Numbered from the stretch's first letter, positions 44,665 through 54,680 are shown. The stretch: DNA of 64,000 bases from Pseudomonas sp. Q1-7 (GCF_028010285.1 NZ_CP116304.1:2992501-3056500), one strand, 5' to 3'. Numbers and translations: made by a program. The notes: generated by a model from the sequence alone, not told the origin.

Positions 44665-45512
44665 CACTTGGCCTCCGCAATCTTCTTCTGAAATTCGGCG
44701 AAATCGGCAGTGCCACGGATGTACTCATCGATCCACGCAGTGAAGGTTTCGCGGTCGCGGGCGATCGGGTCCCAGGCCTGGTAGAAGCGGTTGTCGCGCT
44801 CGTAGTAGCCGTGGGCATAGGACGGGTGGGCGCCACCGGGAACGTGGCAGACAGCGGTCAGGGCCCAGGTGGGCAGGACACAGGCGTTCATCGGCGCGTT
44901 CAGGTCGTCGACGACTTCCTCAACGGTGACGATGCAGCGCTTGGCCGCCAGGGCCGCTTCCTTCTGCACGCCGAGAATGCCCCAGAGCAGCACGTTGCCC
45001 TTGCGGTCGGCCTTCTGCGCGTGGATCACGGTGACGTCCGGACGCACCGAGGGTACGGCGGCCAGTTGCTCGCCAGTGAAGGGGCACTGGATGAACTTGA
45101 TGTTCGGGTTGACCTTCGGCAGGTCGGAGCCGGCATAGGCGCGCAGAACCGCAAAGGGCAGTCCCGAGGCGCCGGCCACGTAGGAGTTGGCCAGGTCGGC
45201 GTGGCTGTGCTCGTCGATTTCCAGGGCGTTCGGCCAGTGTTTTTCCACCGCGTCGCGCAGGCGGTGCAGCGAACCCACGCCGGGGTTGCCGCCCCAGGAG
45301 AAGGTCAGCTTGCGGGCGCAGCCGGCGCCGATCAGCAGGTCGTAGACCAGGTCGGGGGTCATGCGCACCAGGTGCAGGTCTTTCTTGCCCTGGCGGATGA
45401 TCTCGTGGGACGCGGCAGTGGGAATCAGGTGGGTGAAGCCTTCGAGGGCTACTTTGTCGCCGTCGTTGATGAAACGTTCGACGGCTTCGCGGAGGGAAAG
45501 GATTTCAGCCAT
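44664..45512 (-). CDS. pcaI: 3-Oxoadipate:succinyl-CoA transferase subunit A
   Basis: A 282-residue alpha subunit with the family I CoA-transferase start GDKVALEGFTHLIPTAASHEIIRQ and the stretch TFSWGGNPGVGSLHRLRDAVE. It forms the heteromeric transferase with PcaJ. It is the first gene of pcaIJF. ATG 45512 was chosen because the upstream extension is rich in Gly, Ser and Pro and runs into the regulatory site. Confidence 0.93.
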   Translation of the reverse strand: MAEILSLREAVERFINDGDKVALEGFTHLIPTAASHEIIRQGKKDLHLVRMTPDLVYDLLIGAGCARKLTFSWGGNPGVGSLHRLRDAVEKHWPNALEIDEHSHADLANSYVAGASGLPFAVLRAYAGSDLPKVNPNIKFIQCPFTGEQLAAVPSVRPDVTVIHAQKADRKGNVLLWGILGVQKEAALAAKRCIVTVEEVVDDLNAPMNACVLPTWALTAVCHVPGGAHPSYAHGYYERDNRFYQAWDPIARDRETFTAWIDEYIRGTADFAEFQKKIAEAK

Positions 45513-45591
45513 GGTCGATCTCGTGTTGTTATCCAGGGCGTTTGGGGCGCCGGGTGAGGAAAAAGTACTCCCCGGCCCCACCCCGAACAAT

Positions 45592-45623
45592 CCGATAATC
45601 GACTATTGGTGCGGTTATCGAAC
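45592..45623 (-). promoter_or_regulatory. PcaR-type operator upstream of pcaI
   Basis: CCGATAATCG at 45592-45601 and GGTTATCGAAC at 45613-45623 are half-sites of the palindrome before pcaR. They lie about 80-110 bp before pcaI, the usual place for PcaR activation. Confidence 0.7.
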
Positions 45624-45664
45624 AGATGTGTATCCTGCTATCGATTCACCGCAGCCGGCCTCCG

Positions 45665-46165
45665 TCAGCCCTCGTAGGCCTTCCTGAGGGCGGCGATATC
45701 CAGCTTGCGCATCGTCAGCATCGCCGCGAAGGCACGCTGCGAGGCCGCGTGGTCCGGGTCCACCAGCATGTCCATCATGATGCGCGGCACCACCTGCCAG
45801 GACAGGCCGAAGCGGTCTTTCAGCCAGCCACACTGCTGGGCGTTCGGGTCGCCGCCTTCGGCAAGCCGCGCCCAGAAGTGGTCGACCTCTTCCTGGGTCT
45901 CGCAGGCGACCATGAAGGAAACCGCCTCGCTGAAGGTGAAGACCGGGCCGCCATTGAGGGCGGTGAAGCCCTGCCCATCCAGCTCGAAGCCCACGGTCAG
46001 CACCGAACCGGGCGCCTTGCCATGGACTTCCTTGCCGGCCTCGCCGTAGCGGCTGACGGCGGTGATCCTGGAGTTGGGAAAGATGCCGACGTAGAAGTTG
46101 GCGGCGGCTTCTGCCTGGTCATCGAACCACAGGCATGGGGTGATGGTGTGGATTCGCTTGCTCAT
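45665..46165 (-). CDS. VOC-family PhnB-like protein
   Basis: A 166-residue glyoxalase/dioxygenase-fold protein of the PhnB-like, 3-demethylubiquinone methyltransferase-related type. It has TITPCLWFDDQAEAAANFYV at the N-terminus and SWQVVPRIMMDMLVDPD near residue 121. Such proteins are common and mostly of unknown function. It stands alone upstream of pcaI, on the same strand, separated by the PcaR-type site. Confidence 0.8.
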   Translation of the reverse strand: MSKRIHTITPCLWFDDQAEAAANFYVGIFPNSRITAVSRYGEAGKEVHGKAPGSVLTVGFELDGQGFTALNGGPVFTFSEAVSFMVACETQEEVDHFWARLAEGGDPNAQQCGWLKDRFGLSWQVVPRIMMDMLVDPDHAASQRAFAAMLTMRKLDIAALRKAYEG

Positions 46166-46304
46166 GCTGCACCTCCTGGCGACGTCGGAAGACGATAGCC
46201 AATCAGTGCTGAGTCGCCCAACAGACCGACAGACCGACATCCCGTCGCAATCCATTGCCCCGGGTATCAATCGTGCGGCCGGGCAGCGAAGCTGGCGCCT
46301 CGGA

Positions 46305-47354
46305 TCAGCCGTGCATTTCTTCCACCAGCGTCCTGACCAACTCCGCCGCCGGCATTTCCCGCGCCAGGGGCGCGCCCTGCCCGGCCCATTGCACGGCGAA
46401 ATCGTTGCATCCCCGGGCACTGGCGGCGGCATGCAGAGCCTTGGCTGCGTCGTAGGTGGTCGGATAGTCCGGCAGCGGCGGCGCATCCGGGGTGTCGAGA
46501 TCGGACCAGAGGCGGTTCGGCAAGCCCCGTGCCGGGCGCCCGGAGATCGCAGCGGTGATGCCGGTTCGATGGGCGCGTTCACCCTTGAGGGCGGCGCGGT
46601 AGGCGGCATTGGCGGCAGACTCCGGACAGGCCACGAAGGCAGTGCCCAACTGCGCGCCAGCGGCGCCCAGCGCCATGGCAGCCTGGATGCCCTGCCCGTC
46701 CATGATGCCGCCGGCGGCGATCACCGGCAGGCGCGACGTGCGCGCGATGAGCCGCACCAACGCCAGGGTTCCGAGACCGGCATCACCCTTCTCCGGCTCG
46801 AACACACCGCGATGGCCGCCCGCCTCCACGCCCTGGGCAACGATGGCATCGACGCCGGCCGCCTCCACCCGGCGCGCCTCGTCCAGCGTGGTGGCGCTGG
46901 CCAGCAGTCGGATGCCGGCGCTCTTCAGCGCATCGATCCACGCCTGGGGCGGCAGACCGAAGTGGAAACTGACCACGGCCGGGCGCTCATCCAGCAGCAT
47001 CTGCGCCATTTCCGGATCGTCGAGAAAGCTCTTGTAGATCTCTCGGATGGCCGCTGGCGGCTCGGCGCCGAACTCGGCGAACAGTGGCCGCAGGTGCTCC
47101 AGCCAGGCGGCCTCCCGCGGTGCGTCGGCCACGGCCCGCCGATGGCAGAACAGGTTGACGTTAAAGGGCCGGCGGGTCAGCGCGCGGGTTTCCGCGAGCA
47201 TGGCGCGGGCCTGGGCCGGGGTGCTGGCACCGATGCCGATCGAGCCCAGGGCACCCGCATTGGATACGGCGGCGGCCAGGGCCGGGGTGGAGACGCCCAC
47301 CATGGGGGCCTGGATGATGGGGTGGTCGATACCGAGAAGCTCAGCGAGGGACAT
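46305..47354 (-). CDS. Nitronate monooxygenase family FMN enzyme
   Basis: A 349-residue TIM-barrel flavoprotein (2-nitropropane dioxygenase-like). N-terminal [22 protein letters not shown], then [12 protein letters not shown] for flavin phosphate, and [22 protein letters not shown] contains the candidate catalytic His. It oxidises nitronates such as propionate-3-nitronate in related proteins. It is divergent from a LysR regulator with a good palindromic site between them. ATG 47354 matches the family start. Confidence 0.85.
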   Translation of the reverse strand: MSLAELLGIDHPIIQAPMVGVSTPALAAAVSNAGALGSIGIGASTPAQARAMLAETRALTRRPFNVNLFCHRRAVADAPREAAWLEHLRPLFAEFGAEPPAAIREIYKSFLDDPEMAQMLLDERPAVVSFHFGLPPQAWIDALKSAGIRLLASATTLDEARRVEAAGVDAIVAQGVEAGGHRGVFEPEKGDAGLGTLALVRLIARTSRLPVIAAGGIMDGQGIQAAMALGAAGAQLGTAFVACPESAANAAYRAALKGERAHRTGITAAISGRPARGLPNRLWSDLDTPDAPPLPDYPTTYDAAKALHAAASARGCNDFAVQWAGQGAPLAREMPAAELVRTLVEEMHG

Positions 47355-47403
47355 GGTGCGGCAACTCCAGACAGGGGAAAGCCTGGCCAATCTATCTCAA
47401 TTA

Positions 47404-47429
47404 GAGAATAATTTTAAGTAATCATTCTC
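47404..47429. promoter_or_regulatory. Candidate LysR operator
   Basis: GAGAAT (47404-47409) and ATTCTC (47424-47429) are inverted copies separated by 14 AT-rich bases, ending 18 bp before the LysR start and between it and the monooxygenase gene. A typical place for LysR autoregulation and activation. Confidence 0.5.
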
Positions 47430-47447
47430 CAAAAGAGATGCAAATCC

Positions 47448-48308
47448 ATGGATCTATCCAGCCTGGAGATCTTCCGTGCCGTGGCCCTGGAATGCAGCGT
47501 CACCCGCGCGGCCCAGCGTCTTCAGCGTGCCCAGTCGAACGTCACCACGCGAATCCGCCAGTTGGAAGACGAGCTGGGTACCCCGCTCTTCCTCCGCGAC
47601 GGCAAGCGCATGACCTTGACCGACCGCGGCCAGGCCTTCCTCGCCTACAGCGAACGGTTGCTGGCCCTGGCGGACGAGGCGCGCCAGGCCATGCACCCCG
47701 GACAACCCGCTGGCCGTCTGCGCCTGGGCAGCATGGAAAGCACCGCCGCGAGCCGTCTGCCCGGTCCGCTGGCGAACTTCCATGGGCGCTGTCCGGAGGT
47801 GGAACTGGAAGTGCGCACCGGTACCAGCCAGGCACTGGTGGAAGCGGTGCAGGCAGGCCGCCTGGACTGCGCACTGGTGGCCTGGCCTAGGGGTCAGGAG
47901 GACATCGCGGACCTGGGTCTGGACGCGCAGCCGGTATTCAAGGAGGAACTCGTGCTGGTACTGCCCGCCGGCCATCCGCCGGTGGAGACCCCGGCGGACG
48001 TCCAGGTCCGTGGGCTGGCGGGCTTCGCCGAGGGCTGCACCTATCGGCAGATCGCCGAGAACTGGTTGTCCGCCGACGGACGCCCGCTGCCGAACGTGCA
48101 GCAGGTGGGTTCCTATCACGCCATTCTCGCCTGCGTGGCGGCCGGCTCCTGCGTCGGCATCCTGCCGCGCTCAGTCCTGGAACTGCTGCGCGAGCCCCCG
48201 CGCCTCCGCCAGCGCTCGCTGCAGTGGCTGGATACCCTGCTGGTCTGGCGCCAGGGCTACGCCACGGCATCCTTCGAGGCCTTCCGCGCGGCGCTGGCAA
48301 CCGCGTAG
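47448..48308 (+). CDS. LysR-family regulator
   Basis: A 286-residue LysR protein. The N-terminal winged helix is residues 1-60 ([35 protein letters not shown]) and the effector-binding domain follows ([16 protein letters not shown] onward). It is divergent from the nitronate monooxygenase gene and likely controls it. The effector is unknown. Confidence 0.87.
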   Translation: MDLSSLEIFRAVALECSVTRAAQRLQRAQSNVTTRIRQLEDELGTPLFLRDGKRMTLTDRGQAFLAYSERLLALADEARQAMHPGQPAGRLRLGSMESTAASRLPGPLANFHGRCPEVELEVRTGTSQALVEAVQAGRLDCALVAWPRGQEDIADLGLDAQPVFKEELVLVLPAGHPPVETPADVQVRGLAGFAEGCTYRQIAENWLSADGRPLPNVQQVGSYHAILACVAAGSCVGILPRSVLELLREPPRLRQRSLQWLDTLLVWRQGYATASFEAFRAALATA

Positions 48309-48319
48309 ATCGAGCCGGA

Positions 48320-48769
48320 TCAGGCCGCTACCGGCTCGCCACTGTTGGCCCAGCCCGGGTGACGCGGCAGGCCGTCGTCCGGCAGGGTCAGAAGCGGGTG
48401 CTTGGAACGCACGAACACATAGCGGTCGGGCTTGCCGCCGACGTCGGTGTCACGGTCCAGGGTAGGCACGTGCACCAGTTCGAAGTCCGGAAAGCTGTCC
48501 ACATGCAGGTACAGGTGGCAACCGCACTCGGAGCAGAAATAACGGTGGCAGGTGGATTTGGAGTGGTAGCACTTCAGCTTGTCGGCATTGGCCGTGAGCT
48601 TGAAGGCGCCACGGTCCACCACAGCGATGATCGCCATGGCGCCGCCACAGATGTCGGTGCAGTCGGTACACAGGCAGTAGTGCACCTCCGCCGGTCGGGC
48701 GGTGTACTCGTAGCGCACCGGATTGTCGTCGCAGCGGCAGCCACCGACCGCCTTGAATGACTCGGTCAT
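48320..48769 (-). CDS. GFA/CENP-V-type zinc protein
   Basis: A 149-residue protein of the glutathione-dependent formaldehyde-activating enzyme family. Zinc-binding cysteines lie in GGCRCDD, CLCTDC and CSECGC. True formaldehyde-activating activity has been questioned for the family, so the role is uncertain. It is convergent with the LysR gene. ATG 48769 is chosen because the longer frame reads through a Pro/Arg-rich non-coding-like stretch. Confidence 0.8.
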   Translation of the reverse strand: MTESFKAVGGCRCDDNPVRYEYTARPAEVHYCLCTDCTDICGGAMAIIAVVDRGAFKLTANADKLKCYHSKSTCHRYFCSECGCHLYLHVDSFPDFELVHVPTLDRDTDVGGKPDRYVFVRSKHPLLTLPDDGLPRHPGWANSGEPVAA

Positions 48770-48944
48770 GTCCGTTCTCCCATCGAGGTTGAACCCACAG
48801 CCAGTGCCGGCCCGCGCCGGCGTGCATCGGCGAGGGCCTGGTTCGTGGGTGTTGGAAGAACGCCGGGGCATCGCCCCTGGAGCGGGCCAGGGCCCGCGTG
48901 GGCACGGATCAGGTGAACCTCACCGCTGCATTGATCAGATTAGT

Positions 48945-50114
48945 TCAGAGCCGGCCATGCAGTGCCTTCTCGAAGAGCCGGCTGTAGGCCTGGGCGTCGT
49001 AGCGGACCGGGTTGGTGGCGGCGGACGGGTCCACCTCGGCCATGCGCCCCACCTGCTCGATGCGCGCATCGTCGATGCCGATCTCGCCCAGGCTGTGGGG
49101 AATGTCCAGTTCGCCGCGCAGGCTCACCACCCAGTCCAGCACCCCGGCGAACCCCGCCTTGGGCAGTCCCAGGTAGCGTGCCAGGCGCACCATGGGGCCC
49201 TCGATATAGGCACGGTTGGCCTGCAGGACATAGGGCATCAGCACAGCGTTGAGCAGCCCGTGATGGGCGTCGTACAGCGCGCCCAGGGGGTGGGCCAGCG
49301 CGTGCATGGCCCCCAGCCCCCGCTGGAAGGCGGTGGCCCCCATGCTGGACGCCACCAGCATCTGCAACCGGGCTTCGAGGTCGCCGCCCCGGGCGGTGGC
49401 GCGCGGCAGGTAGTCCTTGACCAGGCGCATGCCTTCCAGGGCGATCCCCTCGGCCATCGGGTGGTACAGCGGCGAGCAGTAGGCTTCCAGGCTGTGGGAC
49501 AGCGCATCCATGCCGGTCGCCGCGGTGATCAGCGCGGGCAGGCCCACGGTCAGTTCGGGGTCGAGGATGACGATGGCCGGCAGCATCCGGGCATGAAAGA
49601 TGATGCGTTTGACCTGCGCCTGGTCATCGCTGATGACCGCCGCGCGGCCCACCTCGGAGCCGGTGCCGGCGGTGGTGGGCACCGCGACCACGGGCGCCAT
49701 GCCGGCCACGTTGACCCGGCTGGCGTTGTCGCCGACGTCTTCGAAGTCCCAGAGCGGGCGGTCCTGCCCGACCATCAGGGCGATGGCCTTGCCGGCATCC
49801 AGCGCCGAGCCGCCGCCGAAGGCGATCACCCCGTCATGGTTGCCGGCCTTGAAAGCAGCCACGCCGTCCGTCACGTTTGCCCCGGTGGGGTTGCCCTTGA
49901 TCCCATGGAACAGTCCCGCGTTCAACCCGGCATCGCGGCACTGGCGCAGGGCGGCCTCGACCATCGGCAACGGCGCCAGGCCGGGGTCGGTCACCAACAG
50001 CGGCGCCTGCATGCCCAGCTCGCGGCAGGCCGCGGCCAGTTCGGCGATGCGACCGATGCCCACGCGCACCGATGTCGGGTAGTTCCAGTTCATGCGGAAA
50101 CGGCTCGGGTCCAT
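48945..50114 (-). CDS. Iron-containing alcohol dehydrogenase
   Basis: A 389-residue group III alcohol dehydrogenase. The NAD motif GGGSALDAGKA is at residues 100-110. Metal ligands are likely Asp203, His207 (GMDALSH), and histidines in MHALAHPLGALYDAHHG. It lies 9 bp after an aldehyde dehydrogenase gene and downstream of a TRAP transporter, so the three import and oxidise an alcohol to an acid. The substrate is not evident. Confidence 0.88.
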   Translation of the reverse strand: MDPSRFRMNWNYPTSVRVGIGRIAELAAACRELGMQAPLLVTDPGLAPLPMVEAALRQCRDAGLNAGLFHGIKGNPTGANVTDGVAAFKAGNHDGVIAFGGGSALDAGKAIALMVGQDRPLWDFEDVGDNASRVNVAGMAPVVAVPTTAGTGSEVGRAAVISDDQAQVKRIIFHARMLPAIVILDPELTVGLPALITAATGMDALSHSLEAYCSPLYHPMAEGIALEGMRLVKDYLPRATARGGDLEARLQMLVASSMGATAFQRGLGAMHALAHPLGALYDAHHGLLNAVLMPYVLQANRAYIEGPMVRLARYLGLPKAGFAGVLDWVVSLRGELDIPHSLGEIGIDDARIEQVGRMAEVDPSAATNPVRYDAQAYSRLFEKALHGRL

Positions 50115-50123
50115 AGGGGCACC

Positions 50124-51512
50124 TCAAAGGCGGGTCTTGAAGTGGAAGGACTTGGGACGGGTCAGGTGCTCGTAACCCACCCGCGACAACGTGCAGCCAC
50201 GCCCGGACTGCTTGACCCCGGTCCAGGCCAGGGCCGGGTCCAGGTAATCGCAACGGTTGAGGAACACCGTCCCCGCCTCCACCCGGTCGGCCAGGGCCAG
50301 CGCGGCCGCCTCGTCCCGGCTGAAGATCGCGGCGGTCAGGCCGTAGGCGCTGTCGTTCATCAGCGCCAGCGCTTCTTCGTCATCGCGCACTTTCTGGATG
50401 CCCACCACCGGGCCGAAGGATTCCTCGCTCATCACCCGCATCCCGTGGTGGACGCCGGTCAGCACCTGGGGCGCTAGGTACGCGCTGCCCGCGCGATCCA
50501 GCGGAAACGCCGCCGCGTCCAGGTGCGCCCTGGCCCCCTGCCCCACGGCCTCGCGCACCTGGCTGCGGACGAACTCCGCAGCTTCGGCACGCACCAGGGG
50601 ACCGAGGGTGGTTTCAGGGTCGTCGGAGCGGCCCAGGCGGTACTGCCCGACCAGCGCCACCGCCTGTTCGACGAAGGCGTCATGCAGCTCGGCATGCACG
50701 TAAATGCGCTCGATGCCGCAGCAGGACTGGCCGGAATTGAAGAAGGCACCGTCGACGGCGGTTTCCACGGCATGGCCGAGATCGGCGTCGGCACGCACGT
50801 AGGCCGGGTCCTTGCCACCCAGTTCCAGCCCGGAGCTGATGAAGCGCCCGGCCACGGCGCGCTCGACCATCGCGCCGCCGGCCACCGAGCCGGTGAAGGC
50901 CACATGCCGTACGGGATCGGCCTGGATCAGCCGCTCGGTGTCGCCGTGGCTCAGGTGCAGGTACTGCAGCACGCCCGTCGGCAACCCGGCGTCGGCGAAG
51001 GCTTCCACCATGCGCTCGGCGCACAGCGGTGTCTGCGCCGAGTGCTTGAGCAACACGCAGTTGCCCGCCAGGAGGGCCGGCACCACGGCATTCACCGCCG
51101 TCAGGTAGGGGTAGTTCCAGGGCGCGATGACCAGCGCCAGCCCCAGCGGCTCGCGGCGGATCAGCCGGGTGAAGCCGGGCTTGTCCGGCAGATGGATGTC
51201 GCTCAGGGCCTCTTCGGCGATCTCCGCCATGTAGGTGGCCCGCTCGACGAAACCGCGAATCTCCCCCGGCGCATAGCGGATCGGTCGCCCCATCATCCAG
51301 CAGAGTTCCTCGGCCAGTTGCGCCTCGCGGGCGGCGAAGGCGGCGATGGCGCGCCGCGCAATGGCCACGCGCTCGGCCACCGGGGTGGCCTTCCAGAGCG
51401 TCCGCGCGGCCTCCGCGCGCGCCAGCGCTGCAGCGATTTCGGCGGAGGTCGCCAGGGGGCGCTCGACATAGGTGGCGCCGTCGATGGGCGATACGCAACG
51501 CAACAGGTCCAT
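50124..51512 (-). CDS. Aldehyde dehydrogenase (NAD(P)+)
   Basis: A 462-residue aldehyde dehydrogenase. PWNYPY is at 131-136, general base Glu230 (LELGGKDP), and nucleophile Cys264 (FFNSGQSCCG). It has the length of succinate-semialdehyde-type or short-chain aldehyde dehydrogenases. ATG 51512 is the start; 56 bp separate it from the TRAP binding protein upstream. It acts with the Fe-alcohol dehydrogenase. Confidence 0.9.
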   Translation of the reverse strand: MDLLRCVSPIDGATYVERPLATSAEIAAALARAEAARTLWKATPVAERVAIARRAIAAFAAREAQLAEELCWMMGRPIRYAPGEIRGFVERATYMAEIAEEALSDIHLPDKPGFTRLIRREPLGLALVIAPWNYPYLTAVNAVVPALLAGNCVLLKHSAQTPLCAERMVEAFADAGLPTGVLQYLHLSHGDTERLIQADPVRHVAFTGSVAGGAMVERAVAGRFISSGLELGGKDPAYVRADADLGHAVETAVDGAFFNSGQSCCGIERIYVHAELHDAFVEQAVALVGQYRLGRSDDPETTLGPLVRAEAAEFVRSQVREAVGQGARAHLDAAAFPLDRAGSAYLAPQVLTGVHHGMRVMSEESFGPVVGIQKVRDDEEALALMNDSAYGLTAAIFSRDEAAALALADRVEAGTVFLNRCDYLDPALAWTGVKQSGRGCTLSRVGYEHLTRPKSFHFKTRL

Positions 51513-51568
51513 GGGTGATTCCTCGTGGTCGAACGCCCGGCCCGCGCGCAGCGGACCGGGCCGGTGCA

Positions 51569-52618
51569 TCAGGAGCGGTACGGCGGGCCGGCCTTGGCCA
51601 TCAGCGCGTTGTACTGCTTGAAGATCTCGACGACCTTGGCACAGCGCGGGCTGGTCTTGGCGATCTCATCCCAGAACTTGTGGGCTTCCTCTTCCACGGT
51701 CTTCCATTCCGCATCGGGGATGGAGGTCAGCTGCAGCTTGGTGCCGTCCACCCGCAGCTTGGCCTCGCCGCCCCAGTACCAGTGCTGGCGGTAGTAGTGG
51801 GAACTGTCCATGCACAGGCGGAACAGGGTCTTGAGGTGCTCGGGCACCTCGGCCCAGCGCTTGGCATTGGCGAAATAGGAGCCGATCCAGGCACCGGAGA
51901 TGTTGTTGCTGAGGAAGTACTTGGTGACGTTGGCCCAGCCCACCGTGTAGTCCTCGGTGATGCCCGACCAGGCGATGCCGTCCAGTTCGCCGGTCTGCAC
52001 CGCCACTTCCACATCCTCCCAGGGCAAGGTCACCGGGATCACGCCAAAGCGCGTGAGGAACTTGCCCGCCGTGGGAAAGGTGAAGACGCGCTTGCCCTTG
52101 AGGTCCGCCAGGCTGCGGATGGGCTCGACCGTGGCGAAGTTGCACGGGTCCCAGGAGCCCGCGCCGAGCCAGACCACGTCCTTGACCTCGGCATAGGCCT
52201 CTTCCCAGATCTTGTTCAGCCCCCACTGGTGGAACAGGGTGGGGACGTCCAGGCTGTAGCGCGTGGCGAAGGGGAAATAGCCGCCGAACACCGCGACGTC
52301 CACGGGCGCCGCGATGGAGTCGTCATCGCTTTGCACCGCGTCTATGGTGCCCTTCTGCATGGCGCGGAACAGCTCGCCGGTGGGCACCAGCTGGTCGGCG
52401 AAATACAGCTGGATCTCCATCTCGCCATTGGCCGCCTGGTTGAAGGCGTCGATGGAGGGCTTGATCACGTGCTCGGCCAGCGCCGGCCCGGCGTAGGTCT
52501 GCAGGCGCCAGGTGATCTTCTTGCCGGATTGGGCATGCACGAAGGGCGCACCCAGCGTCGCACCCACCGCGCCGGTGGCGACGGCGGCGCCTTTGAGGAA
52601 CGTACGTCTGCTACTCAT
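51569..52618 (-). CDS. TRAP transporter solute-binding protein (DctP family)
   Basis: A 349-residue periplasmic binding protein. The Tat-type signal SRRTFLKGAAVATG (residues 2-15) ends near FVHAQ. The TRAP signature region includes LVPTGELFRAMQKGTIDAVQ and LKGKRVFTFPTAGKFL. DctP proteins bind carboxylates, and the conserved Arg site fits an organic acid. It lies below dctM with a 158-bp gap. The ligand may be an acid related to the alcohol or aldehyde handled by the next two genes. Confidence 0.88.
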   Translation of the reverse strand: MSSRRTFLKGAAVATGAVGATLGAPFVHAQSGKKITWRLQTYAGPALAEHVIKPSIDAFNQAANGEMEIQLYFADQLVPTGELFRAMQKGTIDAVQSDDDSIAAPVDVAVFGGYFPFATRYSLDVPTLFHQWGLNKIWEEAYAEVKDVVWLGAGSWDPCNFATVEPIRSLADLKGKRVFTFPTAGKFLTRFGVIPVTLPWEDVEVAVQTGELDGIAWSGITEDYTVGWANVTKYFLSNNISGAWIGSYFANAKRWAEVPEHLKTLFRLCMDSSHYYRQHWYWGGEAKLRVDGTKLQLTSIPDAEWKTVEEEAHKFWDEIAKTSPRCAKVVEIFKQYNALMAKAGPPYRS

Positions 52619-52776
52619 GAGTTACCTCCAGGAGAGTCGAAGGGGGTGCCTGGCACCCGCCCAGCCCTGCGCCGTCACTGACGACGCAGCGTTCTCAGGT
52701 CGGCATGGCCCCTGCTGTACTCCGCCTGTTCCATTGCGCCGCCAACCGCGCGACGCAGAGTGCCGCTCCTGACGAA

Positions 52777-54111
52777 TCAACCTCCCCCGCCGCCGTAGTG
52801 CCACTGGGGCAGCCAGAGGGCGATCTGGGGAAAGATCATCACCAGCGCCAGGGTGATGACCATGATGAACACGAAGGGCGTCACCGAGCGGTAGATATCG
52901 CCCAGCGACACCTCCGGGGGCGCCATGGCCCGCATGAGAAACAGGTTGTAGCCGAAGGGCGGCGTCATGTACGCCATCTGGCAGGTGACGGTGTAGAGCA
53001 CGCCATACCACACCAGGTCGAAGCCCAGCGCGCCCACCAGGGGAATATAGAGCGGCGCGACGATCACCAGCATGGCGGTGTCGTCGAGGAACATGCCCAT
53101 GATGATGAAAGAGGCCTGCATCAGGATCAGGATCTGCCAGGGGCTCAGGCCCATCTGCTCCACGAATATCCCTTCGATGGCCTTCACCGCGCCCAGGCCG
53201 TCGAACACCGCGCCGAAGCACAGCGCGGCGAGGATGATCCACATGAACATGCAAGTGATGCCCAGCGTCTTGCGCAGGGTGTCTTCCATCACCCGTCGCG
53301 TCAGGCGGCGCTGGAACAGGGCGGCCAGGGTGGCCGCCAGGGCGCCGACGGCGGAGCTTTCCACCAGACTGGTGTAGCCGAGCAGGAACAGCCCGGTCAT
53401 GGCCAGAAAGATGAACAGCGGAACCAGCCCCGCGCGGAGCACGCGAATGCGTTCGCCCCAGGTGATCCGCTCGCGCTCCTCGCGGCTCAGCGGCGGACCG
53501 AGCCGGGGTTGCAGGCGACAGCGGATGACGATGTAAAGGACGAACAGGCTCGCCATCAGCACGCCCGGAAACACCCCAGCCAGCCACAACTGCCCCACCG
53601 GCTGGCGGGCGATCATGCCGTAGAGCACCAACACCACGCTCGGCGGAATCAGGATACCGAGGGAGCTGCCGGCCTGGATCACCCCGGTGACCATGATCTT
53701 GTCGTAGCCGCGCTTGAGCAATTCCGGAAGGGCGATGGTCGCGCCGATGGCCATGCCGGCGACACTGAGGCCGTTCATGGCCGAGATCACCACCATCAGC
53801 AGGATGGTGCCGATGGCCAGGCCGCCGGGCAGCGGCCCCATCCAGACGTGGAACATGCGGTAGAGGTCGTCGGCGACGCGCGACTCGGAAAGCATGTAGC
53901 CCATGAACACGAACATGGGCAGGGTCAGCAGCGGGTACCACTTCATCAGTTTCATGGCGGCACTGAAGGCCATTTCCGACCCACCGTCCCCCCACAGCGC
54001 CAGCGACGCCGCCACGGCGACAAAGCCAATGGCGCCGAACACCCGCTTGCCGGTGAGCAGGAGCAGCATCATTGAACTGAACATCAGCAAGGCGATGAGC
54101 TCGTAGCTCAT
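52777..54111 (-). CDS. TRAP transporter large permease (DctM family)
   Basis: A 444-residue inner-membrane protein with about 12 helices. Conserved DctM stretches include LTLPMFVFMGYMLSES, QAGSSLGILIPPSVVLVLYG and MGMFLDDTAMLVIVAPLYIP. It carries the substrate with sodium using the DctP protein. ATG 54111 overlaps the dctQ stop as ATGA. It ends in WHYGGGGG. Confidence 0.9.
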   Translation of the reverse strand: MSYELIALLMFSSMMLLLLTGKRVFGAIGFVAVAASLALWGDGGSEMAFSAAMKLMKWYPLLTLPMFVFMGYMLSESRVADDLYRMFHVWMGPLPGGLAIGTILLMVVISAMNGLSVAGMAIGATIALPELLKRGYDKIMVTGVIQAGSSLGILIPPSVVLVLYGMIARQPVGQLWLAGVFPGVLMASLFVLYIVIRCRLQPRLGPPLSREERERITWGERIRVLRAGLVPLFIFLAMTGLFLLGYTSLVESSAVGALAATLAALFQRRLTRRVMEDTLRKTLGITCMFMWIILAALCFGAVFDGLGAVKAIEGIFVEQMGLSPWQILILMQASFIIMGMFLDDTAMLVIVAPLYIPLVGALGFDLVWYGVLYTVTCQMAYMTPPFGYNLFLMRAMAPPEVSLGDIYRSVTPFVFIMVITLALVMIFPQIALWLPQWHYGGGGG

Positions 54112-54617
54112 GGCAACTCCTTGCCGAGGACGATGGCCAGATCGCGGAACAGGCACGCAATGGCCTGCAGCAGCATCAGCAGGACGCCGAAGGTCATCAG
54201 CACCTTGATCGGAGCCATCTGCGGTGACCAGGCCGAATAGCTGGTTTCCTTGTACTCCAGGGCGTACTGGGTCGAGGAGATGCCGCCATAGAGCAACAAC
54301 GCCAGGTAGAACAGCAGAAAGCCCACCGTCATCACGTCGATCAAGGCACGCGCACGCGGACCGAAGCGGCCGTAGACCAGGTCCATGCGCACATGGGCAT
54401 CGAGCTGCATCGAGTAGGCGCCGCCCAGCAGGAAATAGGCGACCATCAGGAACTGCGCCGACTCCAGGGTCCAGATCGACGGTTGGAAAAAGGTCTTGGA
54501 AATCGACGAGTACAGCAGGACGGCCAGCATCACGAAGATCAGGTACATGGCGAAACGGCCAACCGCGCGGTTGAACCACTCCACTGCCCGGACATAGGCG
54601 CCTATGGCACTGAACAT
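54108..54617 (-). CDS. TRAP transporter small permease (DctQ family)
   Basis: A 169-residue membrane protein with four helices. It has VEWFNRAVGRFAMYLIFVMLAVLLY, LESAQFLMVAYFLLGGAYSMQLDAHVRMDLVYGRFG and a C-terminal FRDLAIVLGKELP. First gene of the TRAP-aldehyde/alcohol dehydrogenase group. ATG 54617 is chosen; the frame upstream is not DctQ-like. Confidence 0.88.
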   Translation of the reverse strand: MFSAIGAYVRAVEWFNRAVGRFAMYLIFVMLAVLLYSSISKTFFQPSIWTLESAQFLMVAYFLLGGAYSMQLDAHVRMDLVYGRFGPRARALIDVMTVGFLLFYLALLLYGGISSTQYALEYKETSYSAWSPQMAPIKVLMTFGVLLMLLQAIACLFRDLAIVLGKELP

Positions 54618-54680
54618 GCCGCTAACCCTGAGAAAGTTGCCGTCCTCCGAAACGATAGACGATGAGCGGCGAATGCCAAG

